Source: Apus apus (Eukaryota; Chordata; Aves; Apodiformes; Apodidae). From it: a DNA stretch of 64,000 bases. The notes below the pieces were generated by a model. The model saw nothing but the letters and a program-made list of their open reading frames with translations, was not told where the DNA came from and ran no database searches. This document shows, in pieces, positions 12,975 to 64,000 of the stretch (position 1 is the stretch's first letter; each line of letters begins with the position of its first letter). The DNA lies in the NCBI RefSeq assembly GCF_020740795.1, contig NC_067312.1, forward strand, positions 46,462,405-46,526,404, given 5' to 3'. The translations under genes and the position numbers were made by a program.

Positions 12975-13203
12975 TATTTTTTTAGATTGGATATTAGGAA
13001 AAATTTCTTCACCAAAAGGGTTGTCACTGGAGCAGGCTGTCCAAGGAGTCACCACCCCTGGAGGTATTTACAAGACGTGTGGATGTGGTGCCTAGGAAAA
13101 TGGTTTAGTGGTGGACTTGGCAGTGTGTTAGGCTTATGGTTGGACTTGATTATCTTAAAGGTCTTTTCTAAAGAAAACAATTCCATCATTCCACGATTCT
13201 TCA
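12975..13203 (+). mobile_element. CR1: CR1 LINE 3'-end fragment, copy 3
   Basis: Only the last roughly 230 bp of a CR1 are present: the GATTGGATATTAGGAAAAA block, the GTGGATGTGGTGCC block, GGTTTAGTGGTGGACTTGG and the tail GATTATCTTAAAGGTCTTTTC. It lies about 600 bp upstream of the PRXL2C start codon. Confidence 0.9.
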
Positions 13204-13589
13204 ACTCTCTAGTGTTTTCCTCTCTTAAGATCTGTTCAATTCACTAATTTCTGTGTGCTCTCGATACATTCATGTGAACACTTCCAACTGCTCAGCATCT
13301 TCTGCTATTCACCTGCCTAAGTTCCATTACTTCGATAAGGAAACATTGGCTCGGTTTTTTGTATTTTTGTTTCTGATAGAGCAACTTGACAGTTTCTCGA
13401 AAACAGAATTTTCTAGCTCGCTCACAGTCCTCTGAAGTGCTCTGACATCCTGCAAAGCAAACCCTGACCTTGAGACTGTATAATAACGTCACTGCCGCTG
13501 TTAGCACATTTCTGGGAGGCTGGGGTTGATTTTGTTATGCTCTTCAGGCTCAAATCGCATTCTGGTTGACACCGGTGGGCAGATTTCTC

Positions 13590-14110
13590 TCTGCTGTTAC
13601 CCGGCGGCCCTGAACTCACCAGCTCCTCCCTCAGCGGCGGGCACGGAGCCGACCCCCGTGTACTCCAGAGACACGGACGAGCCACCGCCTCCCGCCCAGC
13701 CCTCGCCGCCACACAAGCCCAGAGCTCCAACTCCGCCTTCCTTTTCTTCTAGCTTCCCGGCCGGGCAGGCCGGGCTAGGCTGGGGGGCCGGGGCTGGGCC
13801 ATGGCCGGGCCGCTGGCGCCCCCCGTCAGGCAGCAGGTAGGCCGAGCGCGGGGCAGCGAGCAGCTGTCGAAGCCGAAGGAGCTGCGGGAGGTCGAGCGCT
13901 GCCTGATGCTGGACGCGGACGGGAGGAGAATTCCCTTCAAGGCTCTGTATGGGGAGCAAAAAGCCATCGTACTGTTCGTGCGGGTGAGGAGGGAGCAGCT
14001 GTCCAGAAGCGGTGGCTGGGCGGCCCGGTGCTCAAGAGGCGCCTTGCAGGGAGCCCCAGCGAGGCTGTGAGAGGAGCCGGGCGGGGGCGGGTAGGAGGGG
14101 AAGCTTGCAC
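13590..14110 (+). promoter_or_regulatory. CpG-rich promoter region of PRXL2C
   Basis: GC content and CpG density jump sharply compared with the flanks and span the first coding exon and the start of intron 1, where a GGGCGGGGGCGGG Sp1-like run lies near 14080. The start codon context GGGCCATGG is a good Kozak match. The transcription start cannot be placed from sequence alone. Confidence 0.7.
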
Positions 14111-17100
14111 GAGCTAGGCTGGAGCAGAGCGATAGGAAAACACAACGCAGATCGGTTCTGCTTCTGAGAACCGCCGTTCTTCGGTACAATGATACAGTAT
14201 CTACCTGAAAGGAGATAATTCCATGCGTTTAAGGTAACAAGCATTGTGTTCCCTGATTTCCCAGCTGGCAAGCCAGCTCTTGCATTCCTAAAATATCCAG
14301 AGATAAAAATGTTAGCGAGGTGCCGAGGCCAGCGTCTTTGTTTAGCCTTGGATTAAACTGGGATCCTAATCCAAATTTGGTGACTACAAAGAACTTGAAT
14401 CTTTTCTGTTCTCAGTCCCAGGGCACCTCCAAAATGCTTTGTGCCCAAAGTCAGAACCTGATGCTTCAGTGCTATGCTATTATGTCTGTTTCTGACACAT
14501 CCAACTGGCTATGTTGCAGAATTTTTTGTGTTACACTTGTAAGGAGTATGTTGAAGACCTGGCAAAAGTCCCCAAGGAATTTTTACAAGTAAGTGCTCTG
14601 CCCTTAATATCTAAATAGGGTTGCTATAGGCGAGCAGATTGGTTGGGTCCCTCTGCAGGCTTCTGTGAGGCCCAAGCCTTCTAGGAAAAAACAAGCAAAC
14701 AAACAAACCAAACCAAAATAAACGAAAAAGCCCCCAAAACAACAACAAAACAAACAAACAAAACCCCAAACAACAAAAATCTCAGGAGAAAGTTAGCCTG
14801 GTCATAGTTTGCTACAATAGACATAATGTATCTGCCTATGAGACACAGGAAAGGATTTATTGCACTACACACTGTGTTGTAGCAGCATGGTTATCTCCCT
14901 GCCCTGCTAGGTTGGTACTGTTTTTTCTGCTGTGTTCTGAAGAGTTCAACATCTATCAGGCATTTATTTTGGTATTAGCAGTGCCCTGGGCAGCTGTCTT
15001 CTCCTGACCATTAACTACCGCTGTTTCTGTTATGCCGGTGTGGCTGATTGATGGTTGTCCATGGAACAAAATCAGAAAACTGATCTGGATTAAAAATAGT
15101 ATCTTTTCCTATGGCTATTTGTAAAGTGCATCAGTTGTGTGTGACCTGTTCTCTAGGCAGCTGCACAAACAAGAGCAACATAGTGACAGGATAAATTAAG
15201 TGGACAAGGGTTGCTACCCATGGGTAGCAACGGGTATTTGTTGGGTGGTAGGAAATACCAGAGAAAGACAATGATCCCCTGCTGAATGTGGATGGTCAAC
15301 CTATTTCTTCCGGGCTGCTGATTGAAATTCTGTAATATTTTATTCCAAATAGCAGCAAAGGTAATGACAGAGACTCAGCTCCTTGCTGACAGCAAGCCTT
15401 AGATGACTAAGAACTTGAGGATGAAAAGGTGCAATTTTTTTGGCAGCTCAGGACAGATTTTTCTAAACTGGTCACTCAGTGTAACTCAGAATGACATTTT
15501 CTTAATTGGCTGCTCAAATAAATGTCAAAACCATCCATGCTTTTCAGAGTGTGGGTATTCTGATTTTAGGAGGGCTTATTTTCATATCAAGCACAATAAT
15601 TCTGTGTGGGAAAGTATCATAACATAATATTAAACCAACATTATACTTTATTAACTGTTTTACTGGCATCTAAATTAATCTCAGCTTTGGCCTCTATTTT
15701 AGACAGAGGCCTAATGTTGCACCTGCAAAAGACAGCTGTACACGCGGATGCAAGTTTTTCTATTAACAAGCATCAGTATATGTAAATCACAGATTTATGT
15801 GCTTAAATACTTGCATTCTTCTTTAGATGTAGGTGCAACTGAGTGAAAATTTTCAATTTCTGAAATCATAGCAGGTTGCAATCAATTGGAAAGTTGACAC
15901 TACTAATGCTACAGAAAAATAAAAGTTCACACATCTGTAACTGTTAAGTTAGCTTTAATAGTATTTTTTTTACTTAGTAAATTAATGCACCTGTTAACTA
16001 GGGGTGCAGTTAGGGGCAGACAAAGGAACAGGCACAAAACATGTCAATTATGTTAATTTCAAATTATTTTACCTCAGTGCACTGAAATCATTAACTCAGG
16101 ACACCAGATTCTGCAAATGCTTTGCAGCCATTCAGAAATGCCAAATTCCTCTTTACAGCTTCAAACCTATTTTCTGTTCTAGGAAGCAAATGTGAGGCTT
16201 ATAGTTATTGGACAGTCATCTTATCACCACATCAAGGTAAATAAAGTAGTCATTAAATACACTGTACCGTCTATTGTGTCTTAATGGCCAGCATTGAGAG
16301 ATATCTCTCTGATTGAAAAGATGGTCATTTGCGAGGACAGGAAAAAAGGACAGTATTCTTTTCCGTAAAGCAATTCCAATAGAAATAAGTGAGAAATAAA
16401 GAAAACAGCTAAAATTTTCAGTTTAAAAACCACTGGGGCTTATTATGGAAGCATCTTTTCTTAATTTTGCTGGGAGCTTTGTTTTAGTAAAATCTTTGGG
16501 GCTAACATTTTTTGCCTTTATATTGACATGACAAATCCACAGGTTTCCATTCTGGGGAGCTGCATGTCAGGGTGTCAGTATTTTTTTTTAGTAGATCCTA
16601 ACTAGTTATTGTCTTAACCTTAAAAATATTACTTTTGTTTTGATATGCATTTCTTTTGCAGCCCTTTTGCAGTTTAACTGGTTACGCGCATGAAATGTAT
16701 GTAGATCCACAAAAGGAAATTTATAAAAAGCTTGGCATGAAAAGAGGGGAAGGTAGTAATGGACCAGGTAAGAGTAATTTTCTCACCTTGATAGGACTTA
16801 CTTACACAGAACAGAACAAGGATGATCTGCTAAAATATTATAATTACAACGTACACAGGGAGTTGCCCACCAGACCATCTCTTGTAGGCTGTATTTTGTC
16901 AAAACACTTGTAATCAACTGTTTGATTTTGTTGTTCTCCTTCTATACTTTTGAATTTCTACTGAAGTATTTTTCCATTTTGTTTAGTGCGGAGCCTTCAT
17001 GTAAAATCAAACACACTCCTGGGAAGCATTAGGAGTATGTGGAGGGCAATGGCTAGCCCAGCTTTTGATTTTCAAGGAGACCCAGCTCAGCAGGGAGGAG

Positions 17101-17900
17101 CTTTGATTTTAGGCCCAGGTGAGTTGCTTTGTTTTGTGTGAAAGTTACAGTCTCCTCCTGATGCTGTTTGCTTTAATGCCACCACTTGTGCTGTCCCTGT
17201 GGATCCCAAGGATACAGTCTTGTGTTGAACCATGTGATTTTACAGGCTGATGAAGGAACCTGTGCAAGTCTCATTGTGTTATCCCATGTCCCACAGAGGT
17301 GGCACAAAGCCGATCACAGTTCTGCAGAAATCAGTAAGATTGCTGATGGAACAACTGCCTCAGAGTTTGGAGGGGGTTTTTGATATTGTGGTGTTCACCT
17401 ATATCCTGTTTTCCCATTCTAGGCATGTAATGCAGCTTTAGTAGAGACATAATGCATAAAGTGAGGAGAGTTGCAACATATCAAAGGCATCTTATCAAAA
17501 AATTATAAAACATCATGCTACAGCAGATTTAATTAATTTAGGTGCCTCAATGTTCCTTGCTTCTATACATTATTTTTAAAAAATCTATGTAATTGTTTAA
17601 AAATATAGTACGTTGTGCAATCTATGGAGCTAGTACATATTTGTACAAAAGGTAGCAGGAAATCAGAATGCTTCTTTGATTCATTTGAATAAAAAAGTAT
17701 TTTCTTGAACTGTCTTTGAATAAAGAAGTATTTTCTTGAACCATTTAAATGTTTATTCTCATTCCATTCCAGGTAACGAAGTTCATTTTTTGCACCTTGA
17801 TAAAAACAGGCTGGATCATGTTCCCATCAACACAGTTTTGCAGCTGGCAGGAGTTAAAACAGTAAATTTCACAAACAAGCCTCAGATTATTGACATATGA
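13801..17900 (+). CDS. PRXL2C: PRXL2C, peroxiredoxin-like 2C (AAED1), complete six-exon gene
   Basis: Coding exons: 13801-13983, 14520-14588, 16183-16236, 16662-16767, 16987-17118, 17773-17900. All introns are GT-AG and all phases join, giving 223 codons plus TGA; the human protein is of similar length. The family has a thioredoxin-like fold (AhpC/TSA-related). The redox-type C-Y-T-C motif is at residues 65-68, at the start of exon 2 after the beta-strand IVLFVR. Recognisable family blocks are KEYVEDLAKVP, LIVIGQSSYHHI, GDPAQQGG and LDHVPINTVLQL. The protein is probably cytosolic; human work links it to ERK/AKT signalling and glycolysis, but its enzymatic activity is uncertain. The start was chosen for its Kozak context inside the CpG island. 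Residue 62 reads Asn where I recall His in mammals. The gene is intact, with CDC14B next on the same strand, as in human. Confidence 0.95.
14692..14782. repeat. A/C-rich simple repeat (CAAA)n
   Basis: Imperfect AAAC/CAAA units in PRXL2C intron 2. Confidence 0.8.
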
Positions 17901-18014
17901 GCACTGACACTGTATATACCTTGAAAAATCACAGCTTCAAGCACTGGACTTAAGCTTATGCCTACTTTTGAATCCAGCACTGGCTGATAGTATGAAATAC
18001 ATGTTATAGTTATA

Positions 18015-18020
18015 AATAAA
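18015..18020 (+). terminator. Polyadenylation signal AATAAA of PRXL2C
   Basis: AATAAA lies 115 nt after the TGA stop, so the shortest 3' UTR would be about 130-140 nt. Later ATTAAA motifs (for example near 18348) could serve longer transcripts. Confidence 0.7.
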
Positions 18021-18039
18021 TACTTTAAAATGTCTGCTA

Positions 18040-20200
18040 TATTTTAAAATTGTCTGCAATTCTTTTGCATCATGTGAAAAGGTGTCTCTGTAAGCCAGGG
18101 AGGGGTGTGTTGGATCAGATTGTCAGTTTTGGAGTAGGCCATAGTCAGTTGCTTGTTTTTCTTTTAAGAGTTGCAGCAAAATATGTGTACTTTCTCTCAG
18201 AGCAAGGGGTCTCTGAAAAAATGTCCTTCATTATTTTTGTCTTAGACAACTGAGCTAAGGACAACAGCATTTTGGTTTGCAGTTCTGTCAGATTTCATAT
18301 TACCCAGTTTTCTGGAAATGTTCATGTTCAAAATCTGTGGCTTTCATTAAAGCAGGTGCGCCTTCTTTCATCCATGAGCCACTTTTTGCAAATTTAAAAT
18401 AAGATTGTCTAAGATTTATGAAGGAGTGTGCTTTGGTCTGCAGTTTCTGATCTTTGGCCTTCACCGCAAAATGACACTATTAATATGTATTTTACCTGCA
18501 AATTCTCTCTCCTTTTAAACTGTAACACTAATGCAACTGTAAAACAGCGTTCTGTGAAGAGGTTTGTCCCTGCACCATTAGGGTCAGTGGCAGGCACAGA
18601 GCAAGCTCTGGAGAGCTCTACACCATTAAGAGCATGTGAAATTAGACGCCGTGTTCCTTGATAAAAAATAAAAGGCTTGTTTAAGAAACATAATGATACT
18701 GAGCAATGTAATTCCATTAAAGGTACTATGCCTTAGCACCTTATTAATTACATACACATTTTTATATGGTGTGTTTAGAAGGATATTATTAACATTAAAA
18801 TGCTGTGTTCGGTTCTCTGCTTTGACTAAACAACACTCAGCACAGGGCTAAAATATTTAAGTGCAGATGAACCCTGACGATTTTAGGGCTGGGCAGAGGC
18901 TTCCACAGAACTTGGTGTAACACATTTAGACCAGCAGCTAGGTCTCCAAGGGAATAAGTCTGCTTTTCATGACCACTGCCCCTTTATTCATAAATAAGGA
19001 GCTGCCCCCTCCCTATAGAGCTCCCCCAGCTCACCAATGTTTTTTAGTATGTCGTAAACTCTGGAATGCAGCTGCCCCTGTGTTACTTAAACCACAGTAG
19101 AAAGCAAGCTAGAAAAGTGGTCTTAGAAAACTGGCCTTGTGTTTGTAAAACAAATACAAAAAATGCAGCGATAGTATTTTCAGAGAGAAAGAATCCTATA
19201 TACTCAATTTATTTGTAATACTTCAACTCTGCTTCATTCACCTCATCATGACTCCCAACAACACTGGCTCTAGTTTTACTTCTTGTTTGCAATCATTGCA
19301 CTTTCATGTTATTGCTGGTTCTGATTTTAAAGGAAGTGTTTGGCTAGCTGTTTTTCTGCTTGTTTTGCTTTCAGTATAATTAAAACCACACAATAGGAAT
19401 AGTTCTATTGCTGTATTTTAAATACATTAAATAAAACTAATAATAGCCAAAAGAAGTGTGGATTCTTACAAGGGATTGGAATGAATTAAGTTGTATAGTT
19501 TGACAGCTCTGTAGGTTGAAGTCTTCTACCCTCACCATGTCAATACTGACGGGGACCATACCACAGCTTCCCTGTTATCCCAGCAAAAACACTTCTTCAG
19601 ATTTGCAAAATGCAGACAAAAAAAAAAAAAAAAAGAAAAAAAAAAAGGAGAGATGGAGAGGAAGACTCAGTCCAAGAACCATCAAACCATCCTAATTAGG
19701 GCATCAACCCTACATTTGTTGCATGTAGATCAACTGTTTCATCTGGCCACTGCTTCAGCAAGCTTGCTGCCTCCCTGCGAGATAGTAAGTCACACATGCT
19801 AACAAATTGCAACAAGGGTGGCCACAGTCATCTACAGGAGAAATGGTATTTAAAGTGTCAGTAGGATTTTAGGTCTCTGGTGCTGTTAGAGAAAGTATTT
19901 TTAAGAAGTTAGGCAGTGAAAGGTGGAAACCAATGAGAGATAATCACTGGTCTCATATTCAGCTCATGGAATACTTCATCAAGGGCTTTTGTCACAGCCA
20001 GTTAGACAGAGGTGGGGAGGGAGTGGTTGTCATGAGCTGTTTTAACCACTATTGGCTTTATTTATTTCTACACCCATTTAAATAACGATGTGCATTGCCG
20101 TGTATGAACGGCAGATTGAACCTAGCCATTTTAACTTTCCAGATGAGTCCATGTAACGCTCACACCAGAAGGTGGCTGCACGTACTGGATCTGTTTCAGT
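18040..20200. other. Intergenic region between PRXL2C and CDC14B
   Basis: No coding sequence recognised. There is an interrupted poly-A stretch at 19617-19646. The stretch becomes GC-rich after about 20.2 kb, where the CDC14B CpG island begins. Confidence 0.6.
19617..19646. repeat. Poly-A tract with one G
   Basis: A-run of about 30 bp interrupted once, between the two genes. Confidence 0.9.
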
Positions 20201-20852
20201 TGGTCTTACGCAACGTTACGTCCCCCGGGACCGTCTTTTGGTCTGCGATCCGAGAGGCACCTGGAAGACTGCGACGCCTCCAGCAACGCAGCTGAAAACG
20301 CTCATTCCCAAGGGCGCGGCTTTACGCCCGCGCACGTGTTGCCGGCCCGTCCATGGGACGGGGCCCTCGTACCCCCCAGGAGCTGCGTTCAGGCCATGCC
20401 GTCACCACCCTCCGCCCCCTCTGGGAGAAGCCCGGCGCCACGTCAGCAGCCCACCCCGCGGCGGGCCAGGCAGTGGCGAGGCACCGAGGCCCCTCCGCCA
20501 GCCGGCAGCCCAAAAGCGGCGGCGCTGGGCGGGCCCCCCTTCCCCGGCCCACCTGTTACAGCAGCCGCTATGACATCACCGTCCCCACCGCTCCGCGCTG
20601 GTGACGCCACACAGCGCTGAGCCAATCAGAGACGGCGGGGGGGCGGCCGTGCCGGAGCTGCCGCCGGCTCGGGGCGGGGGTGGCCCAGAGGTGCATGGGG
20701 CGGTGGGAGGGGGCGGTGTCCGGGGAGACGCGTCAACAGCCGCCGCCGTGGCGGGGTCCCTCCTTCCGGCGGCCCAAGCCCCGCGGGGAGCGCCGCGGCG
20801 GGGATGAGGCGGCCAGCCTCGCACCCACCGTAGCGGTACGGCCGCCTCCGCC

Positions 20853-61644
<40,792 letters not shown>

Positions 61645-64000
61645 TAACCATCAGGACCCCCTGAGAGAGAGCCACTGTGTAAGTGTCCCATTCCATTTCT
61701 CTACAATAGCTCATGCTTTCTGTCTAGCGTGTCTCATAAATGCATGTTTTCATATCATGTTTCTTACTGGCTTTGTTGCAAGAGTAAATTTCACTGCTAT
61801 GGTGTTATATTTTTGTATATATTATTTGGAATAAGTGGGTGATTTTTATGGCTGGCTTGCAACACAAAAAGCTGCAGAGCTTTTATAGTTATGATAATAT
61901 ATAATTTTGAAGCCTTTCTTATATGCATGCTCCTGCAAATAAGCAAAACTATATAAGGAAAACTATTATTTGTAAAAAGGAAAAAGTACTGCTTTAAAAT
62001 ATGATCCTATCTTTTGCATTTTGCAAATGAAGATGTTTGCTCCAGTCTTACTTTGAAATGCATGAACTTGCAAAGGAGCTTAGTTTACCAAAGGATGGGT
62101 TTACTCACATGAAGTGCCAGGAATTAGGATTTATTAGAACTATCAGCAGGTCTTTGTTTTTTTCTAAGAGATTATAATATTAGTTGCCATAAGAGGAAGT
62201 AAAATGAGACTTCTTTTTTCCTCTTTAACACAAGAGACAATTGAGGTATGTTGCAGTATTAGGTCAAGGCTCACTTGTCTCTCAGCCAATCTGGTTTCAT
62301 CTTCCTTTGTTCTCACTGATTTTTTTATAAAGCTCTGTGAGACTAGTTAAATCCCTTAGTTCTGTAACAAGGATTCAGCAGCTGAGTAAAGCATTGAAAA
62401 CATATTACTTCCTTGAGTACTGTTTTCAGCTTTGTCACTCTGCTTTTGTCAGAGTGGCTGAAGGGATTCTTGTGCCTCTCTTTCACTTAAAAGGTGCAGT
62501 GTTTTCATCAAATGACAACTTCCATCTTTTGGCCAAAAAAACCCCACTTCAACAGCACAAAGAACTCCCAGGAAGCCCAGACAAGAACTTCTTGCTTGGT
62601 ACCTCCACCACCCCTGCCATCAAAGCAAAATGGTTGCTTTGGGTGAATGCTTGAAACTTTGGTGCTCTCAGAGAAAAAATAGGTCAGAAAGAGGGCTTTA
62701 CACCAAACTATTAAATAAGAAAAGGCATTCTTTCCTGGCAGAACATTAAGGTTAAGAGTTTCTTACCCCACCCTTCCTACCTTTGGCTTTGCAACTTTTT
62801 GGCCATACTTTTAATAAGCATGGGACTCTCTGCTAAAGTAAGGGACATAATAACTAAAGAATGAGAACTGGGGGACTTGTGGACAACTTAGTTATCATAT
62901 TAGTCTCAGCAGAGGTCATCTGAATCTTTTATTTTGGAGATAAAACCAAAACAACACAACTGTTCAATCTTCAACAATCTCTTCAACTGTTCTGCTTTGT
63001 TTTTTTGTTTTGTTTTGTTTTTTTTTCATTGACATACAACTTTTTCAAAGAACATACTTAAATGAGAGACTTGTTTTCAAAGTTTCACACCAAATGTAGC
63101 AGTATTTCTTGTTCCAGTGTTTTCCAGAAGTCAAACCTTACATTTCTAAACAGACTAGAAGAGCTAAACTTAAAACACTGCTCAAAAAAAAACATAAAAA
63201 AAATAAATTCTGTCCTTTGTTTTCCTGTACTGTAAGATCAGTTTCACTCAACTATCATCCTTTCTTTTGGTTACAGTTTCTGTGTTCTGTCTAAAAACTC
63301 GCTTTCTAGAGAGAAAGAGAAAAGATGGTTTGATGTGGGTAAATGTGTCACAATGCAAGCAGTGGGGTTACTGATGCTGCTGCCTCATATTCAGGATTGA
63401 CAATCACACAGTGTTTATGTCCAGAAAGAGAAAATGCTTAAGCTTTTCTTAAAAGCTAGACTAACATTCTCTCAGCTATTGTCCCCTGTGTTTTAAGAGA
63501 ACAAATTACCAATCAGGATCATGAATTATTCTGGGCTAGCCTGTCACTCCTGTTGGCTGGAGCCTTTTAAATTGAAGATTATCAGTCACTTGTTGCCTAT
63601 CAACTACTTGGAACAGTGCTAGAGGTGTCAGGCTGCTTTCATGAGGTGATGATGGAGAAAGCAATATTGCAACTGACAGACCTCATAAAATAGGTAACAT
63701 TGGCAAGAACAAAAAGCCCATCACAGGTCAGAGAAGACAATCTTCTGTGTAACCTCTCTTCCCCTCATCCCATCCCTAGGATACTATAATAATTTTTCCT
63801 GTAAAAAAGCTTGTTGTGTGGATTGATTTCTCTCCAAGATCTATGAACTTTCTGGCATTTCAAGTTTTATGGCTTTTAGTCTTGGGTTGGGGGTTTGGGC
63901 TTTTCTGTCCTGATGGTGTACCTGTCTCCCCACCCCACTCTGAGTTAAATGGAGAAAAAAAGTTGTGAGTGGTTTAAAAGATGATCATCTTTCCATTTAA
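61645..64000 (+). other. Downstream of CDC14B stop: 3' UTR and beyond
   Basis: AT-rich with no recognised exon. An AATAAA at 63202-63207 could end a long 3' UTR, but it lies in an A-rich run and is weak evidence. Further CDC14B carboxy-terminal exons or the neighbouring HABP4 gene (expected from human order) may lie beyond the window. Confidence 0.4.

Noticed and set aside
13597-14189. Minus-strand frames of 120 and 146 codons opposite PRXL2C exon 1
   Set aside because: Low-complexity frames in the CpG island, antisense to a clearly supported exon.
63109-63294. Lys/Arg-rich frame as an alternative CDC14B carboxy terminus
   Set aside because: The basic stretch comes from A-rich DNA, and no resemblance to the known Ser/Arg-rich tail or a fitting splice site was found.

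Overview
This is a vertebrate nuclear window and almost certainly avian. Its interspersed repeats are CR1 LINEs with the ATTCTATG-type 3' tail, its genes are split by GT-AG introns, and two CpG-rich promoters stand out from an AT-rich background. The gene pair PRXL2C-CDC14B is syntenic with human 9q22; in birds that block usually lies on the Z chromosome, which I infer and cannot see here.

Layout. 1-13.6 kb is intergenic: microsatellites, a 49-bp-unit tandem repeat, an antisense CR1 tail, and three sense-strand CR1 copies crowded at 10.1-13.2 kb. 13.8-18.0 kb holds a complete six-exon PRXL2C gene (223 aa, thioredoxin-like fold with a CxxC). 20.2-21.3 kb is a CpG-island promoter. 20.85-61.64 kb holds a 13-exon CDC14B phosphatase gene; the exons join in frame to 483 aa. 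The catalytic Asp287, Cys314 and Arg320 fall at the same numbers as in the human enzyme, and the model ends in a hydrophobic, possibly membrane-anchoring, final exon. The 2.4 kb after that stop contain no gene I can recognise.

The most striking object is a very young, structurally complete endogenous retrovirus (38498-45039, minus strand) in intron 4 of CDC14B. Its 707-bp LTRs differ at one base and it is flanked by 5-bp CCTAC duplications. It sits inside an old CR1 fragment. It has a tRNA-Lys primer-binding site set 10 nt from the LTR, a polypurine tract, and open gag and pro-pol frames with all catalytic motifs intact. There is no env and no dUTPase. Gag and Pro-Pol share one reading frame and are separated by a single UAG, which suggests stop-codon readthrough. 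The amino-terminal third of the Gag-position protein carries three hydrophobic, membrane-segment-like stretches with two N-glycosylation sequons between the second and third. That is not the usual Gag plan and is the best candidate here for something undescribed.

The two host genes are transcribed in the same direction about 2.9 kb apart. The retrovirus and the CR1 copies in the CDC14B introns lie antisense to the host transcript.
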